Part shown: positions 19,612 through 30,200 of the stretch, piece after piece
Numbering within the stretch: position 1 is the stretch's first letter
Layout: each line of letters starts with the position of its first letter
From: Cylindrobasidium torrendii FP15055 ss-10
Lineage: Eukaryota; Basidiomycota; Agaricomycetes; Agaricales; Physalacriaceae
Direction: 5' to 3'
Assembly (NCBI GenBank): GCA_000934385.1
Contig: KN880465.1
Span: 1-64,000, forward strand
DNA length: 64,000 bases
Translations under genes and position numbers: made by a program
Notes under the pieces: model-generated
The model's input: the letters and a program-made list of their open reading frames with translations, nothing else
The model's database searches: none
What the model was told of the DNA's origin: nothing

Positions 19612-22122
19612 ATGGGGGAATTCCATCACAGAGCAACGCTCAAGCAGGTGCGGTCACAACCATGTCGATCATCACCATCTAAGCATACAACAACATCCAG
19701 TCGAACAAGGCATTCAAGTCAAAACATGCGTCAAAATCATCTCTCCGAGAAGCAGCAAAGGGTTCATATACCTTCATACAATCTTACTCGATATTCATTG
19801 TCTCTTAGGACGTGTACAACGCCAATCACCAAAATCCTCCCCAACACAAGCAGCTACCCAAGCGCGCGTAAACCGCAAGAACACCGCAAAACAGCACCAA
19901 ATCAAGAAGCGCCATGAGCTCGTATCCTCGACCCGGATCTTCAATGGTGTCGACGGGGCCCCGCGGATTGTCGCGGTCATCCCGCTCACCCCAGATGTCT
20001 CCGCCCAACCCATCGTTTCTCTACTAGCGGGGTCCCTGGACATTCCCACGGACGACTATAGCCCTCTCTGGAGAGTGAATGCCGACCGCTTCAAGACTTC
20101 TGCTCAATTTCTTAGCGTACCATATAGGCAAATGTACGCTGCGCTCGATGCAGCCAAGGTCGCGGACTACGTTGTGCTCGTACTCTCTACCAACGTCGAG
20201 GTCGATACCTGGGGAGAAACTCTTCTGCGTACCCTCGATTCGCAGGGCATGCCAAAGGTTGTAGCGGTGGTCGCACCAAATGCCGACCTTGACGCCAAGA
20301 CACGGCCAGATGTCCTCAAGTCGCTGCTTTCGTTCACAAAATACTTTGCGCCATCCCTTGCCCGTGTATACGACATGCACTCCCACTCAGACTGTCTCAA
20401 CGCAATGCGGGCGTTATGCGAAGGCAAGCCTGACGAGGTGCGCTGGAGGAAAGACCGCTCATGGGTCCTCGGCGAGCGGTCGGAGTGGCAGGATGGTGTC
20501 CTGGCGGTTACGGGTGTCGTGCGCGGTGCACCTCTTTCAGCAAATCGTCTCATGCATATTCCAAACGTTGGAGACTTGCAAATAGCCAAGGTACTGGCAT
20601 CTCTTGTCCGTACTGCTACATGCTAACAGCCTGCATAGATAATGTCGGCGCCATTACCCAGGCATACCAAAGGCGCAATGGATGTCGAGCCGACATTACT
20701 GGCAGAGCCAGATGAAGAGAATGCGGATTCGCTGGTGGCCGAAAACGAGCCGGACGACATGGCTAATGAGCAAACATGGCCGACAGAGGAGGAGATGAAT
20801 GCAGCAGCACATGCGAGAGATGGAGACGGAATTCCGGATGCGATAAATGGCACAACACCGAAGGCTATTAAGAGGAGACCAAAGGGTATGAGCGAGTACC
20901 AGGCGGCGTGGATCGTTGAGGACGACGACGAGGCTGCTGAGGACGGTGATCAAGAAGGTGACGACGATGGCATGGAGGACGAGGATGAGCCTGCAGAGGT
21001 TGAAGATGAAGACGCAGCAATGGAGGTTGAATCCAGACGGAGTGTTGGGTTTGAAGACCTGGATGTAGAGGAAGAGGCCAAACAGTAAGTTTCTGCTTGA
21101 CGCTCAATCTATTGTCTGACTTTAGCAGGCTCGACTCGTGGCGGAAGCGGGAGCGAGAGGAGGAAGATGACCTCAAATTCCCTGACGAGATTGACACACC
21201 GCAGGAGGTTGCTGCACGCGTACGATTCCAGCGCTTCCGTGGGATGCGCTCCTTCAGGACGAGCCCTTGGGACGCATACGAGAACTTGCCCCGGGATTAT
21301 GCACGATTATTCCAGTTCGAGGACTACAAGCGCACGGAGCGCAACGTCAGACGACGTGCAGAAGAGGATATTGCGGTCGTACAGCCTGGCACACGCGTTA
21401 CCATCTACCTCAAGGATGTTCCAAAGTCCGCCGTGCCGTCTGGACCCTTCGCTATCTTCTCTGTCCTGCAGCACGAGCACAAAATGACTGTCCTCAATTT
21501 TACGTTGCAGCGCAATACCGAATTCGACGGTTCCATCCGCTCAAAGGACCCTCTCATCATGTGCATCGGCGCACGCCGTCTCAAAGTACAGCCCATCTAC
21601 AGTCAACACACCCGTGGTGGCGGCACTGGCCCCAACAATGTCCACAAGTTCGAACGCTACCTCAGACACGGAGGGACTTACGTCGCCACTGTCTACGCCC
21701 CCGTGGTCTTTGGTCCTCTCCCTGCAGTCTTCCTCCAGGAAACCGAAGACGTCCAAGCCCCTGCTCTCGTTGCCACTGGCACTTTCCTCAATCCAGACAC
21801 AACACGAGTTATCGCCAAACGTGCTATTCTTACCGGTCATCCATTCAAGGTGCACAAGAAGACTGCAACGGTGCGGTATATGTTCTTCAACCCAGAGGAC
21901 ATCGCGTATTTCAAGCCGGTGCAGCTGCATACGAAGCAAGGACGGGCGGGGCATATCAAGGAGTCTCTTGGTACGCATGGATACTTCAAGGCGTACTTCG
22001 ATGGCCCCATCAGCCAAATGGATACGGTTTGTATGTCGTTGTACAAGCGCGTCTACCCAAAATGGGCAACGTTGTGGAAGGAGGAAAACGATTCGGGTGA
22101 TGCAATGGCGATTGAGGCATAG
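19612..22122 (+). CDS. TSR1: Ribosome assembly factor TSR1 (Bms1/Tsr1 family)
   Basis: Pre-40S maturation factor that blocks premature initiation-factor and subunit joining. Five exons. Exon 1 (19612-19647) gives MGEFHHRATLKQ. Exon 2 gives NKAFKSKHASKSSLREAAKG, the conserved Lys/Ser-rich start. Exon 3 carries the GTPase-like core lacking a P-loop (RIVAVIPLTPDV, ADYVVLVLSTN, KVVAVVAPNADLDAKT) and an AARP2CN-type region around HIPNVGDLQI. Exon 4 holds QTWPTEEEMN and a very acidic stretch. Exon 5 (after 21120) has the C-terminal beta-barrel domain: RFRGMRSFRTSPWD, LPRDYARLFQF, a DPLIMCIGARRL segment, KRAILTGHPFKVHKK.ATVRYMFFNPEDI and FKAYFDGPI. Length of about 780 aa is normal. It ends 58 bp from the convergent gene at 22181. 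Confidence 0.95.
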
Positions 22123-22129
22123 CTGTATG

Positions 22130-22180
22130 TATGAATGTTCATGTATGTGTACCGTATCTATTGTATGTATGTATGTCTTC
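22130..22180. repeat. TGTA-rich low-complexity tract
   Basis: Repeated TGTATGTA-type units in the short space between the convergent TSR1 and 22181 genes. It may form part of the TSR1 3'UTR. Confidence 0.6.
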
Positions 22181-22960
22181 CTATTTGTCCAATAGTTCTT
22201 CCTTGATCCACTCAGGGAAAAAGCCTTTGTCATTTGCATTCCAGGAATGATTGATTTCGTCAATCTCCAAGTCTGCAGAGGGTATTTGTAGTGTGGGGAG
22301 CTGGTTTTTGCACGGCTGGAAGGGTGGGCTACTTCCTCTCAGCACAACTCCAGAATACTCATTACGATAGTGCTCACTTTTCACGAGACTGCAATGAAGC
22401 AGACGTCAAGGAGTCGCTCGTATCCTTGGAAGTTGCCTGTGTCCGAGAGTACGGTAGGCTCGAAACTGGACGGCCATATCTCGTCTTAGAGTTCGGGTGG
22501 GCCCTGGCATAATATCTTTTTTTGTACCGTAACTCATTGCTACATTCCACTTGGATGAGGGCGCATCGCTTGCAGCACCCATTTGCGCCCCGGTCTATTA
22601 GACATGGGGCATCGACTTTTTTGCAGTTACGACAGGCTGTGTATCAAGTATTAGTGACCATAAAGTGAGATGCAACATGGGATACATACGATGGCAGGGC
22701 CTGGGCTGAACAGATTCATCTGCCTGAGGGTCCACCCACGCGATTATAGAGTTTGGATTATACAGAGGTTGTCCTTCAGAATTAACCAGAGTATTGGAAT
22801 GTTTCTCTGGATTTTCTTTTGCTTCGGCCTCGGCTTCTGTTAACGCGTTGGATATAGCCAGAGAGGCGAAACGAGGGTCTCCGTAGGCTGGGGAGGGAGG
22901 AAAACCGTCTGTCTCCTCTTGAGCGAGGTTCAGTTGTGACGTCCAAGGTGTGTGTATCAT
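22181..22960 (-). CDS. Single Zn2Cys6-like cluster protein
   Basis: Three exons (22960-22690, 22636-22378, 22328-22181) with 53- and 49-nt introns join in frame to 225 aa. Exon 2 opens with CRNC and carries six-plus-one cysteines in the arrangement C-x2-C-x6-C-x9-C-x2-C-x6-C, which meets the spacing rule of fungal Zn2Cys6 clusters (Cys at CRNC, APC, CKRC, VEC). The N-terminal half is Pro/Asn/Glu-rich with ALTEAEAEAKENPEK. The C-terminal exon ends in an acidic/hydrophobic segment (FFPEWIKEELLDK). It lacks the usual Lys/Arg-rich first loop and the long regulatory domain of Gal4-type activators, so DNA binding is only possible. The cluster and the preceding intron resemble one module of the 27287 gene. 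Confidence 0.7.
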
Positions 22961-23251
22961 GCTGGGTAAGTGAGGGTAGATGTCGAGAGATTCAAAATGA
23001 GTTTATATAAGGTACATTGCCTCAAACAATGAGACACTAGGGCGTCATAGCGCATAGACAATGCTCTTTCAATTTGGGCGTGGCAGACAAAAAATCAATA
23101 AGGCCAATAGTTGTCCTTCAGCCTTTGTCAAAGTGATCGGTTGTGTAGTAAACAAAGGGCATCACAACTCTCCACAAAACATCCGGATTAGGAAACGGAT
23201 GGTCTCGTCACGTGAGTAGACTCTTTGTTTGGTCGACTCGGTCCCGTGAAG
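22961..23251. other. Divergent intergenic region
   Basis: Upstream flanks of the 22181 (minus) and 23363 (plus) genes. No further feature. Confidence 0.5.
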
Positions 23252-23258
23252 TATAAAA
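23252..23258 (+). promoter_or_regulatory. TATA box of the 23363 gene
   Basis: TATAAAA about 105 nt before the ATG at 23363. It argues against the in-frame upstream start near 23225, which would lie before the TATA box. Confidence 0.6.
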
Positions 23259-23362
23259 CAAGACGGTCTTGCCGAACGACCCTTTCCTTCTGCCTCTCAC
23301 TTGCAACTTCGTGGACCCAAGCCGACGACACTCATCTCACCACCATTGCCACACAAGAAATA

Positions 23363-25265
23363 ATGTTCTCAAACTTTCGCCGACCATCAGGCTGGGTACC
23401 ACCACCACCACCACAACCACGTGGTGGCGCTACGGCGTCCTACGATGGAGGAAACAATGCTATTCCAAATTCAAATGCTATGCCCGATGGATGCTCTTAT
23501 CCCCAGGCTAATGCGAGGGCAACCTCACGGGCAAGCGACCTCCCTACGCATCAGCAAACATTCAACATGCACTCTCAACGAACGGCGCATCTTCACAATA
23601 TGCCTGTTCACCACAACCAAGGTTCAAGAGCGCCTACAAATCACCATTGGTCTTGGGGTCCACCACAGCATACCAACACTCAGGCAGCACAATTCTTTCC
23701 GCCTGCGCAGTCATCCACCAACCTCAACTTTCCCAACGTACATCCCTCCCAGCGCCACACATATACCATGCCGCCCTCGGAAGCCCCTCGCAGGCAATAC
23801 CCAGTCGATCCGAAGATGGAATGGTACCCCGCACCTATTCCTCGTACTACCTCGTCGACCAATATCCCACCAGGAGTGGCAAGGGAGCCGGCCACCCAGA
23901 CTCTCACACACGCTCATTCAAGCCATAACTTATTGAAGCACGAGCGCTTCAGTATCCTGGCGTCGGATCCCAATGTGGTTTTCCTGGACCACAACTGCCA
24001 GGCTATCCCTCGCGGCACTGCACTTTATTCCGACCCGCCGCCGAAGCTATGCAGGAATCCATGCGTCTCTCTCAATGAATACAAGATAGGCTGTAATGTG
24101 TGCGGAGGGCAACTTGGACTAGGGAATTCAGCGTGGGCACTGAAGAACTGGAGGAACCACAAAGAGAAATGCGACAAAATAATAATGTCTCGTAGAGCCG
24201 TGCGTAAGGAGCCTACAGGAAGTACTAGCACTGTCAATGGACGGGCGCCAAAGCACGGTCAATCTCAGGTTGTGGCTTGGATAAACACACCTCCACCGAA
24301 ACACACAACACCACTGACGCGCCCTGCCCATACTCCTCCTCAACATCGCACCCCAGCTCTCGTCCAGAAACGCACACACGCTGTCCCAGATGCTCCTGCA
24401 TGTCAATACCCTCTACCGCCTGCAGACCCATCCGTACCGAAGAAACCTTTGGCCCCGTCAGTAGTATCCGAGCGCAAGCAAGGGGCATACCTCTCCTCGC
24501 CTCAACCTTCCGGGTTTCCTGCCACTCCTGCACCGCCGCGCAAGTTTGTGCCGCCTCCTGCTCGAGTCAACCCGCAGCTTTCTTCCCCAGCTCCGAGCAA
24601 ACGAGTTTCGATACCTGATGCTAAACAAGGAGACACGGTAGACGCAATCATTTCACACAGCCCTAACATACCAAAGAAAGTTGAGGTCGATAATTGTGTG
24701 TCCGGGAATGTGAAATCCGCGAAGGATGTTGCTGCTGCAATGCAGAAACTGAGTGCGGAAGACTGGATGGGTCTATTTGGCGTCTGTACGAAGACCCAGG
24801 GGGATTTGAAGGGCGAGGAGGATGCATTCGACTTCGACGAGTGGCTCGTAAAGTCACCAGTCCCTGCGGCAGCCGAATCGAGCCCAAGGAAAAGCCTCAA
24901 GCGTGCGCGCGAGGAGGAAGAGCAGGAATCCGAGTTGCCTAATGGCACAGCATTGAAGAAACTGAAAAGTGATAACGCTGTTTCCAGCCAGGTCAGTTAT
25001 GTTGCTTTGTTTTGATTGTCCGCATCTCTGACGAGCAGTACGAATTTAGACTTGTCAGTCCCGCATCGACATCGCGAGTGAGGTCCTTGAACCCAACAAA
25101 TCTGGTGACAATACGCCGTACACAGGCGAACTTCGTGATCAGGCCAGGTTGGGCAAAGAGTGTCCGAGTCGCACGATGTCGTTCACAGACGACATGAAGG
25201 ATGGCCTGCCAGTCTGGTATTTCGCAGCGCCGCCTTGCACCGGTGATACGAGTAGCAATCTTTAA
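23363..25265 (+). CDS. Pro-rich CxxC...WxxHxxxC putative zinc-binding protein
   Basis: Exon 1 is 23363-24991, followed by a 67-nt intron, then 25059-25265, giving 611 aa. The N-terminal 190 residues are disordered, Pro/His/Gln/Asn-rich, starting with a Pro run after FRRPSGW. A compact domain follows at about residues 190-275: ERFSILASDPNVVFLD, then CNVC, a spacer, and NWRNHKEKC, again CxxC...WxxHxxxC. The rest is Pro/Ser-rich with a short conserved-looking segment (AMQKLSAEDWMGLFG), a bipartite-like basic cluster (SPRKSLKRAREEEE) and an acidic stretch. The nuclear-localisation-like cluster suggests a nuclear protein. It is a relative of the 18503 gene, with the same order of RF..L..DP before the Cys/His motif. 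Function is unknown. Confidence 0.75.
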
Positions 25266-26013
25266 GTCAGTACAAGTTAGGAAATATTCGCCATCAAATG
25301 CAACAATCGTTCGGAATAAGTCGCATTCTGCAGCCCCATCAGCTTTATCCGCCTGATAAACGGTTATTCGGACTCACCGTGGGAAGCATAGTTGAATTGG
25401 TTTTGTCCGAGGTTTGCTCAGCCCAGGAAGTCCATGCAGCAGGTTGCAGCCTTTCAGGCAGTTCGCACAGTTGCAGAATTGTATAGCTGAGAACGGTTGT
25501 ACGACGTCGGGGTCTCAATCTCTAAGCAAAACAACAGAATTTTCCGCGAAAAAGAGGCATGCTATTTCGCAGCTTGTAGGGCATACACAATGAGGGTCAG
25601 TTGGTAGTCGATAGTCAACGAGGAGGGAGTGCGTCGATCAGAATTACGGGTGCCGACGCAAGCCGAGCCGACGTTGATGGCAAAGCGCTGATGCCCGCGG
25701 GTGGCGTTTGACTTAAGCGTCACACTCGAAGCTGATAATGTGATGTTGAAACTAATGGCAAATTCAGCATTGGTTTTCAGTATTCCCGTGCGTCCCATTG
25801 AATGTACGGCCTGAGAGTAGCGGGTCAACAGACAGCACTCTCAGTTCAAACCGGCCTTGCTGTATATTTGCCGCATTTTGTTGCTCTTAAAAACCACAGA
25901 GATGTATCTAATTCGACACTATCAAATTCCCATCCTACGCGCTCCAGTCACTCTACACCATCTTTAACGTTCACGGCAAATCTAACCATATTCTAAAGTC
26001 CAATAATCGACTA
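25266..26013. other. Gene-free region
   Basis: Only short ORFs without support on either strand. Confidence 0.5.
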
Positions 26014-26300
26014 GATGCCTGGCCGTGTCATGTTCAACCTTTGGCGCGAGGGTACGATGTTCGCTGCAGGAAGTATAGTTGCCGTGCAAGTACCTTCCGG
26101 ACACCTTATTACTTACCAGGCTCTCATCGCTCGTAAGTAATTATTGGACGAGGTGATTCCTTGGCTCACTACTAGTTTTTCAGATACAAGCAACCAAGGC
26201 AACAAGGTATACTTCTTGGTATCGGCCGCTTTATTTCGTGCTGAATGATTTTCTGTAGCCTCCAAACCCCATGTTCTGGAAGATGGTACCCTTTGCCTAG
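26014..26300 (+). CDS. Possible small spliced gene, 61 aa
   Basis: An ATG at 26014 opens MPGRVMFNLWREG and runs to a GTAAGT donor. A 51-nt intron with a good 3' pyrimidine tract, a 24-nt exon, and a second intron of about 52 nt (GTATAC...TGTAG) lead to a stop at 26298-26300 after FWKMVPFA. Two well-formed introns in 290 bp keep one frame open, which is the only support. There is no motif, and the hydrophobic stretch in the middle (MFAAGSIVAVQV) is short. It may be a chance model. Confidence 0.35.
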
Positions 26301-27286
26301 TGGTTGCATCCGCCGCGTCACCTCTCATGAACTACACAATGGAACAGTGATATCCCACGGACCTCTCTAACAGTTAGATTTAAAGCTATAATGACGAATC
26401 ATCATGGGCTACCAGCATTTACACATCACTATTTAAACCTACTCTAGGCATCCATATTTATACGGAAGTGGCAATGGAAGACCAACACACTATATTCCCA
26501 AGTTATTGGAGAACAGTGTACTAATTGCATGCTAGTAGTCTCAAATAATCACAAACCTTCATGAGCTTGGCCTCGAACCGCCGTCAGCGGCACAGTATAA
26601 AGTCTGAATCCTTGTTACAGACTGCCCTGTGGTGATCAAATACTACGTCCCATTGTGCAATGCACGTTCAAACCTGGTCTTTCGAATGCACCAATCTCCT
26701 GGCCATTCTGTATAACGACAAGCGAGCAAGAGGGACCGCATCTTAGACAGCCAAACGCTAGTAGGGATGCCTTGTGTTTCCGTCTGCAGCCTTGCGCACG
26801 TTTATCATTTCAACTAGCACGACGATGAACCACAGAAGCTCAAGCAATTTGCCGAATGCCTTGAAAATGATCCAAAAACGGCCAGATCCACCATACCTAT
26901 ACCACACCCGGGAATTGAACCATGCTCCGAAGAGACTTATTGCCTTCACGGTTCGTGGGGGCGTCAAGAGTGTCGATGAATCGAAGTGCATGATACAGCT
27001 GAACATACCTTTCTCGTCCCTGTGCACATACCTACAGTAGACTTACTATGAGTTTAAAGCAATATTTATTGTCGTGGGAACGGAGATAAGATACGCTTCC
27101 GTACCCCGCGACGATCGAGGGCAATACTTACAAACTCCGCCCAGCGCGAACCTTCAGGTCTACCACGACGGACGTTTCTTGACTCTGCGCCTTCGTCCCG
27201 CCCCGATAACACGGAAAACAAGGCTTCAAACATCTTGTATAGCCCTGCCTGTACTCTCAGCAAAAAATACAAACGGACAGTGAAGG
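26301..27286. other. Gene-free region
   Basis: Short overlapping ORFs on both strands (for example 26758-27027 minus) lack splice or motif support. Confidence 0.5.
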
Positions 27287-30200
27287 ATGGCGGAGGACAA
27301 AGATGAGACGATGGCAGACCGCTTTTTCGCAGAGCAAGATGCGAGCAAGGCGCGTAATGCAATCCAGGACCGGCAGATGGCCAAGGTATGCTATCCTATC
27401 TGGCTCCCGCTGCTCCCCTTCTCGTGCTAGCGCTATCGCGCCCAGTTTTCCTTATCCAGAGCTCCGAGCATCCCGACGCTAATGCCCTCTTTTGTAGTTC
27501 GAAGAATTGGCGCGCGATGCGTATTTAACGGAGCGGGGGCTAGATGAACGCGTTACGCGACTGCATCGAGAGGCGCAGCGGCTACCCGGACACATGCTCG
27601 AGCGCGCACGCGACGAAGTCGGCCTGGAGACCTGGAGTAGAATTGTCGCACGTCAGGTGACACTCAAGGCCAGCCCGCGCGGTATCGAGATAAACGACAT
27701 GCCGGAAGACGAAATGGAGTCGTGGGCCAATCAGCGCGAACGTTGTGCGATGTGGGACTGGGACTTTCATGGGAGACAGGCCGACAAAAAGGTGCGCAAT
27801 CATTAATAGGGCACGATGGGTTAGCTGATAGCGGCCCAGTGCCGCCAATGCACGGAAAACAAGCGCAAGTGCGAATACGCGACCGCGTCTGATCCGTTAG
27901 TGGCATGTCGTGGGTGCTTACTGCACGATGTGGATTGTGACCGGCCATGGAGAGAGATAGCGGGACCCAGCTCCAGTGTATGGAATTTAAAGCACCTTCT
28001 TCACCATAGTTAACTCTGACCACAGGCTTTGGCACCAGAGCCACAGTACCCTCCACCGCGCCCCTTCCATCCCAAACCACCACCAGTCGCAAACAGGCCC
28101 AGTGTCACTGCACCTCTGTCTACACCATCCCCCGTCAAAAAGCGCAAGGATACAGAGTCCATTGCTCCACCTCCGAAACGAGCTAAACGAATTGAGTCGG
28201 ATGGCGAGGAAGAGCTTACCTCCCTCAGTGAGGATGAACCCGAGCCAACGAAAGCCGCGCCCAAGAAATCTCGAAAGAAGATCAAACCTCCAGTCGAACT
28301 GCCCGCCAACGCAGCCTACGATGAGGTTTGTCATTTGCATTCTCATCGACTCTCTACTAACGAACTCAGGTGCTTGACCTCATTTCCAAGGCTCCGTCTA
28401 TCCGCGACCTGGAGTTCTTGCGGACATTGATGCCAAAGATCCTTGAGCTCCCCGTGGAACATGCCAAGTTCATCCAAGGAGGACGAAAAGAATTGTGGGC
28501 AGCTCTTGTTGCGCTCAGTATCTACGAGTCCCCCTTACGCAAAGACTATGGCCGGATGCCGAATGGCGATAACGACATACAGAAAGCGCTTAATGGACAC
28601 GGCAAGGTTGTTCCCCTCAGTGAGGAGGGCAAAATGCAAAGAAATTTGTTGTGTTATTGGGACATTCAGCCTAAGCGCGTGCGCAAGGGCATGGAATGTG
28701 TCTCCTGTGTCGCGAGTGGTCGCGCATGCATATATGCTTATGTGGACCGCCAGAATGTGAACGGAGGCGCGTCGACGTCGCGCTGTCGAGCGTGTGCTTT
28801 GACAAACAAGCGTGGATGCGATATGCCTCTCCCAGAAGACGGAATGGAGGTCGAGGGCGCCGAGGTGGATGCACCAACTGAGGAAATACGGTCTCCTGAG
28901 GTGGCTAAAGTTGATGCACATGTAGAAGAGCAGGACGACGGCGAGGAGGGAGAGGAAACAGGCGAGGACGAACAAGGTGACGATGATGCCGAGCCGCTGA
29001 GTGACGAGTACCATCAGGTTCAATCCTTTTTGCCTTTGATTGACGTTTACTGATCTCTGTATTCTAGCTTGTGACCCTCATCGATGCGCACGACTCGTCC
29101 TCAGTTGACGTTCCATGGTTACGGGACATCCGCGAAACTTTGCTGAACCTCTCCGAGGTCGAGAAGACGCGCGTCATGGAAGATTATCCAAATGTGTGGT
29201 CGCAAATGGTTGCTCTCGATGTCTGGGCACTCTTCAAGGTCGACCCGGACCACGTTCAGGAGGCAGACCCTACATTGCAGTGGTCGAACAATGCAATCAA
29301 CGGACGCCGGCTACATATTTGGGACCTCCAGCCTGTCAAAGCAGACGCCATGCGAGAGGTGAGCTTCATGTTCTGCAACATCTGGATGTCTCTAATCTTC
29401 AACGTAGTGTCAAGGGTGCAGGGATGCCGGTGTTGAATGCCATTACTTGCGCCAAAACGAAGGCGCAAGGTCGTGCAGACGATGTGTTTTCAAGCCAACA
29501 AGAGCGTTCAAATGTCAGCTTGCCCTTCCGCCTGCACTAGACCCTCCTGAGACGTTGACAAACTCAGAGGCCTTCGTCACAGTACGTTCTCTTCCCAAGG
29601 TTGCCGGAATTGGACTGACACTCGCGCTAGGTATTGCCTCTCCTCGATGCGCACCAATCTGACGTCCTGGATATCCCCAAGTTGCGCGAACTGCGGGACC
29701 AGGTGTTGAAGTTGGCTCCGGATGAGCAGCAATATGTCCAGCAGCAGTATGACATATTGTGGACGCAGATGGTGGCACTGCATGCTTGGGATTTGCTAGG
29801 CGTCAAAGACCCAAAGACCGATGAAGGCGGCAAGTGGATGTGGAAGCATGGAACAATTCATCGCCGTTCACTAGGGACGTGGGATCTGGCGGCGACAGAG
29901 GTTCCCGAAGCGGACGCGGTACATCATCTGCCTCGCATTTGTGTATGGTTGCTTACCCAGATGACAGTGCAAAGCGTGTACCGAGGCTGGTGGCCCGTGC
30001 TTCTACAACCGTTTGACGGTGAACCAGCGCTCTCCGCGGTTGCCTGCAAACTGTCGGCGATGTGCGCTGCTTGGTATCAAGAACTGCAACTATAAGTTGC
30101 CAGAAGGCGCACTGAATTGGAGGGCCGATGCGGTTGATGAGAAGGAGATTCTGGCGGAGGATGCCAAACGGTTGAAGACCACTGCGGCCCAGCCGGAAGA

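Noticed and set aside
23225..23362. In-frame upstream start for the 23363 gene
   Set aside because: It would begin before the TATA box at 23252, so translation from 23363 is more likely.
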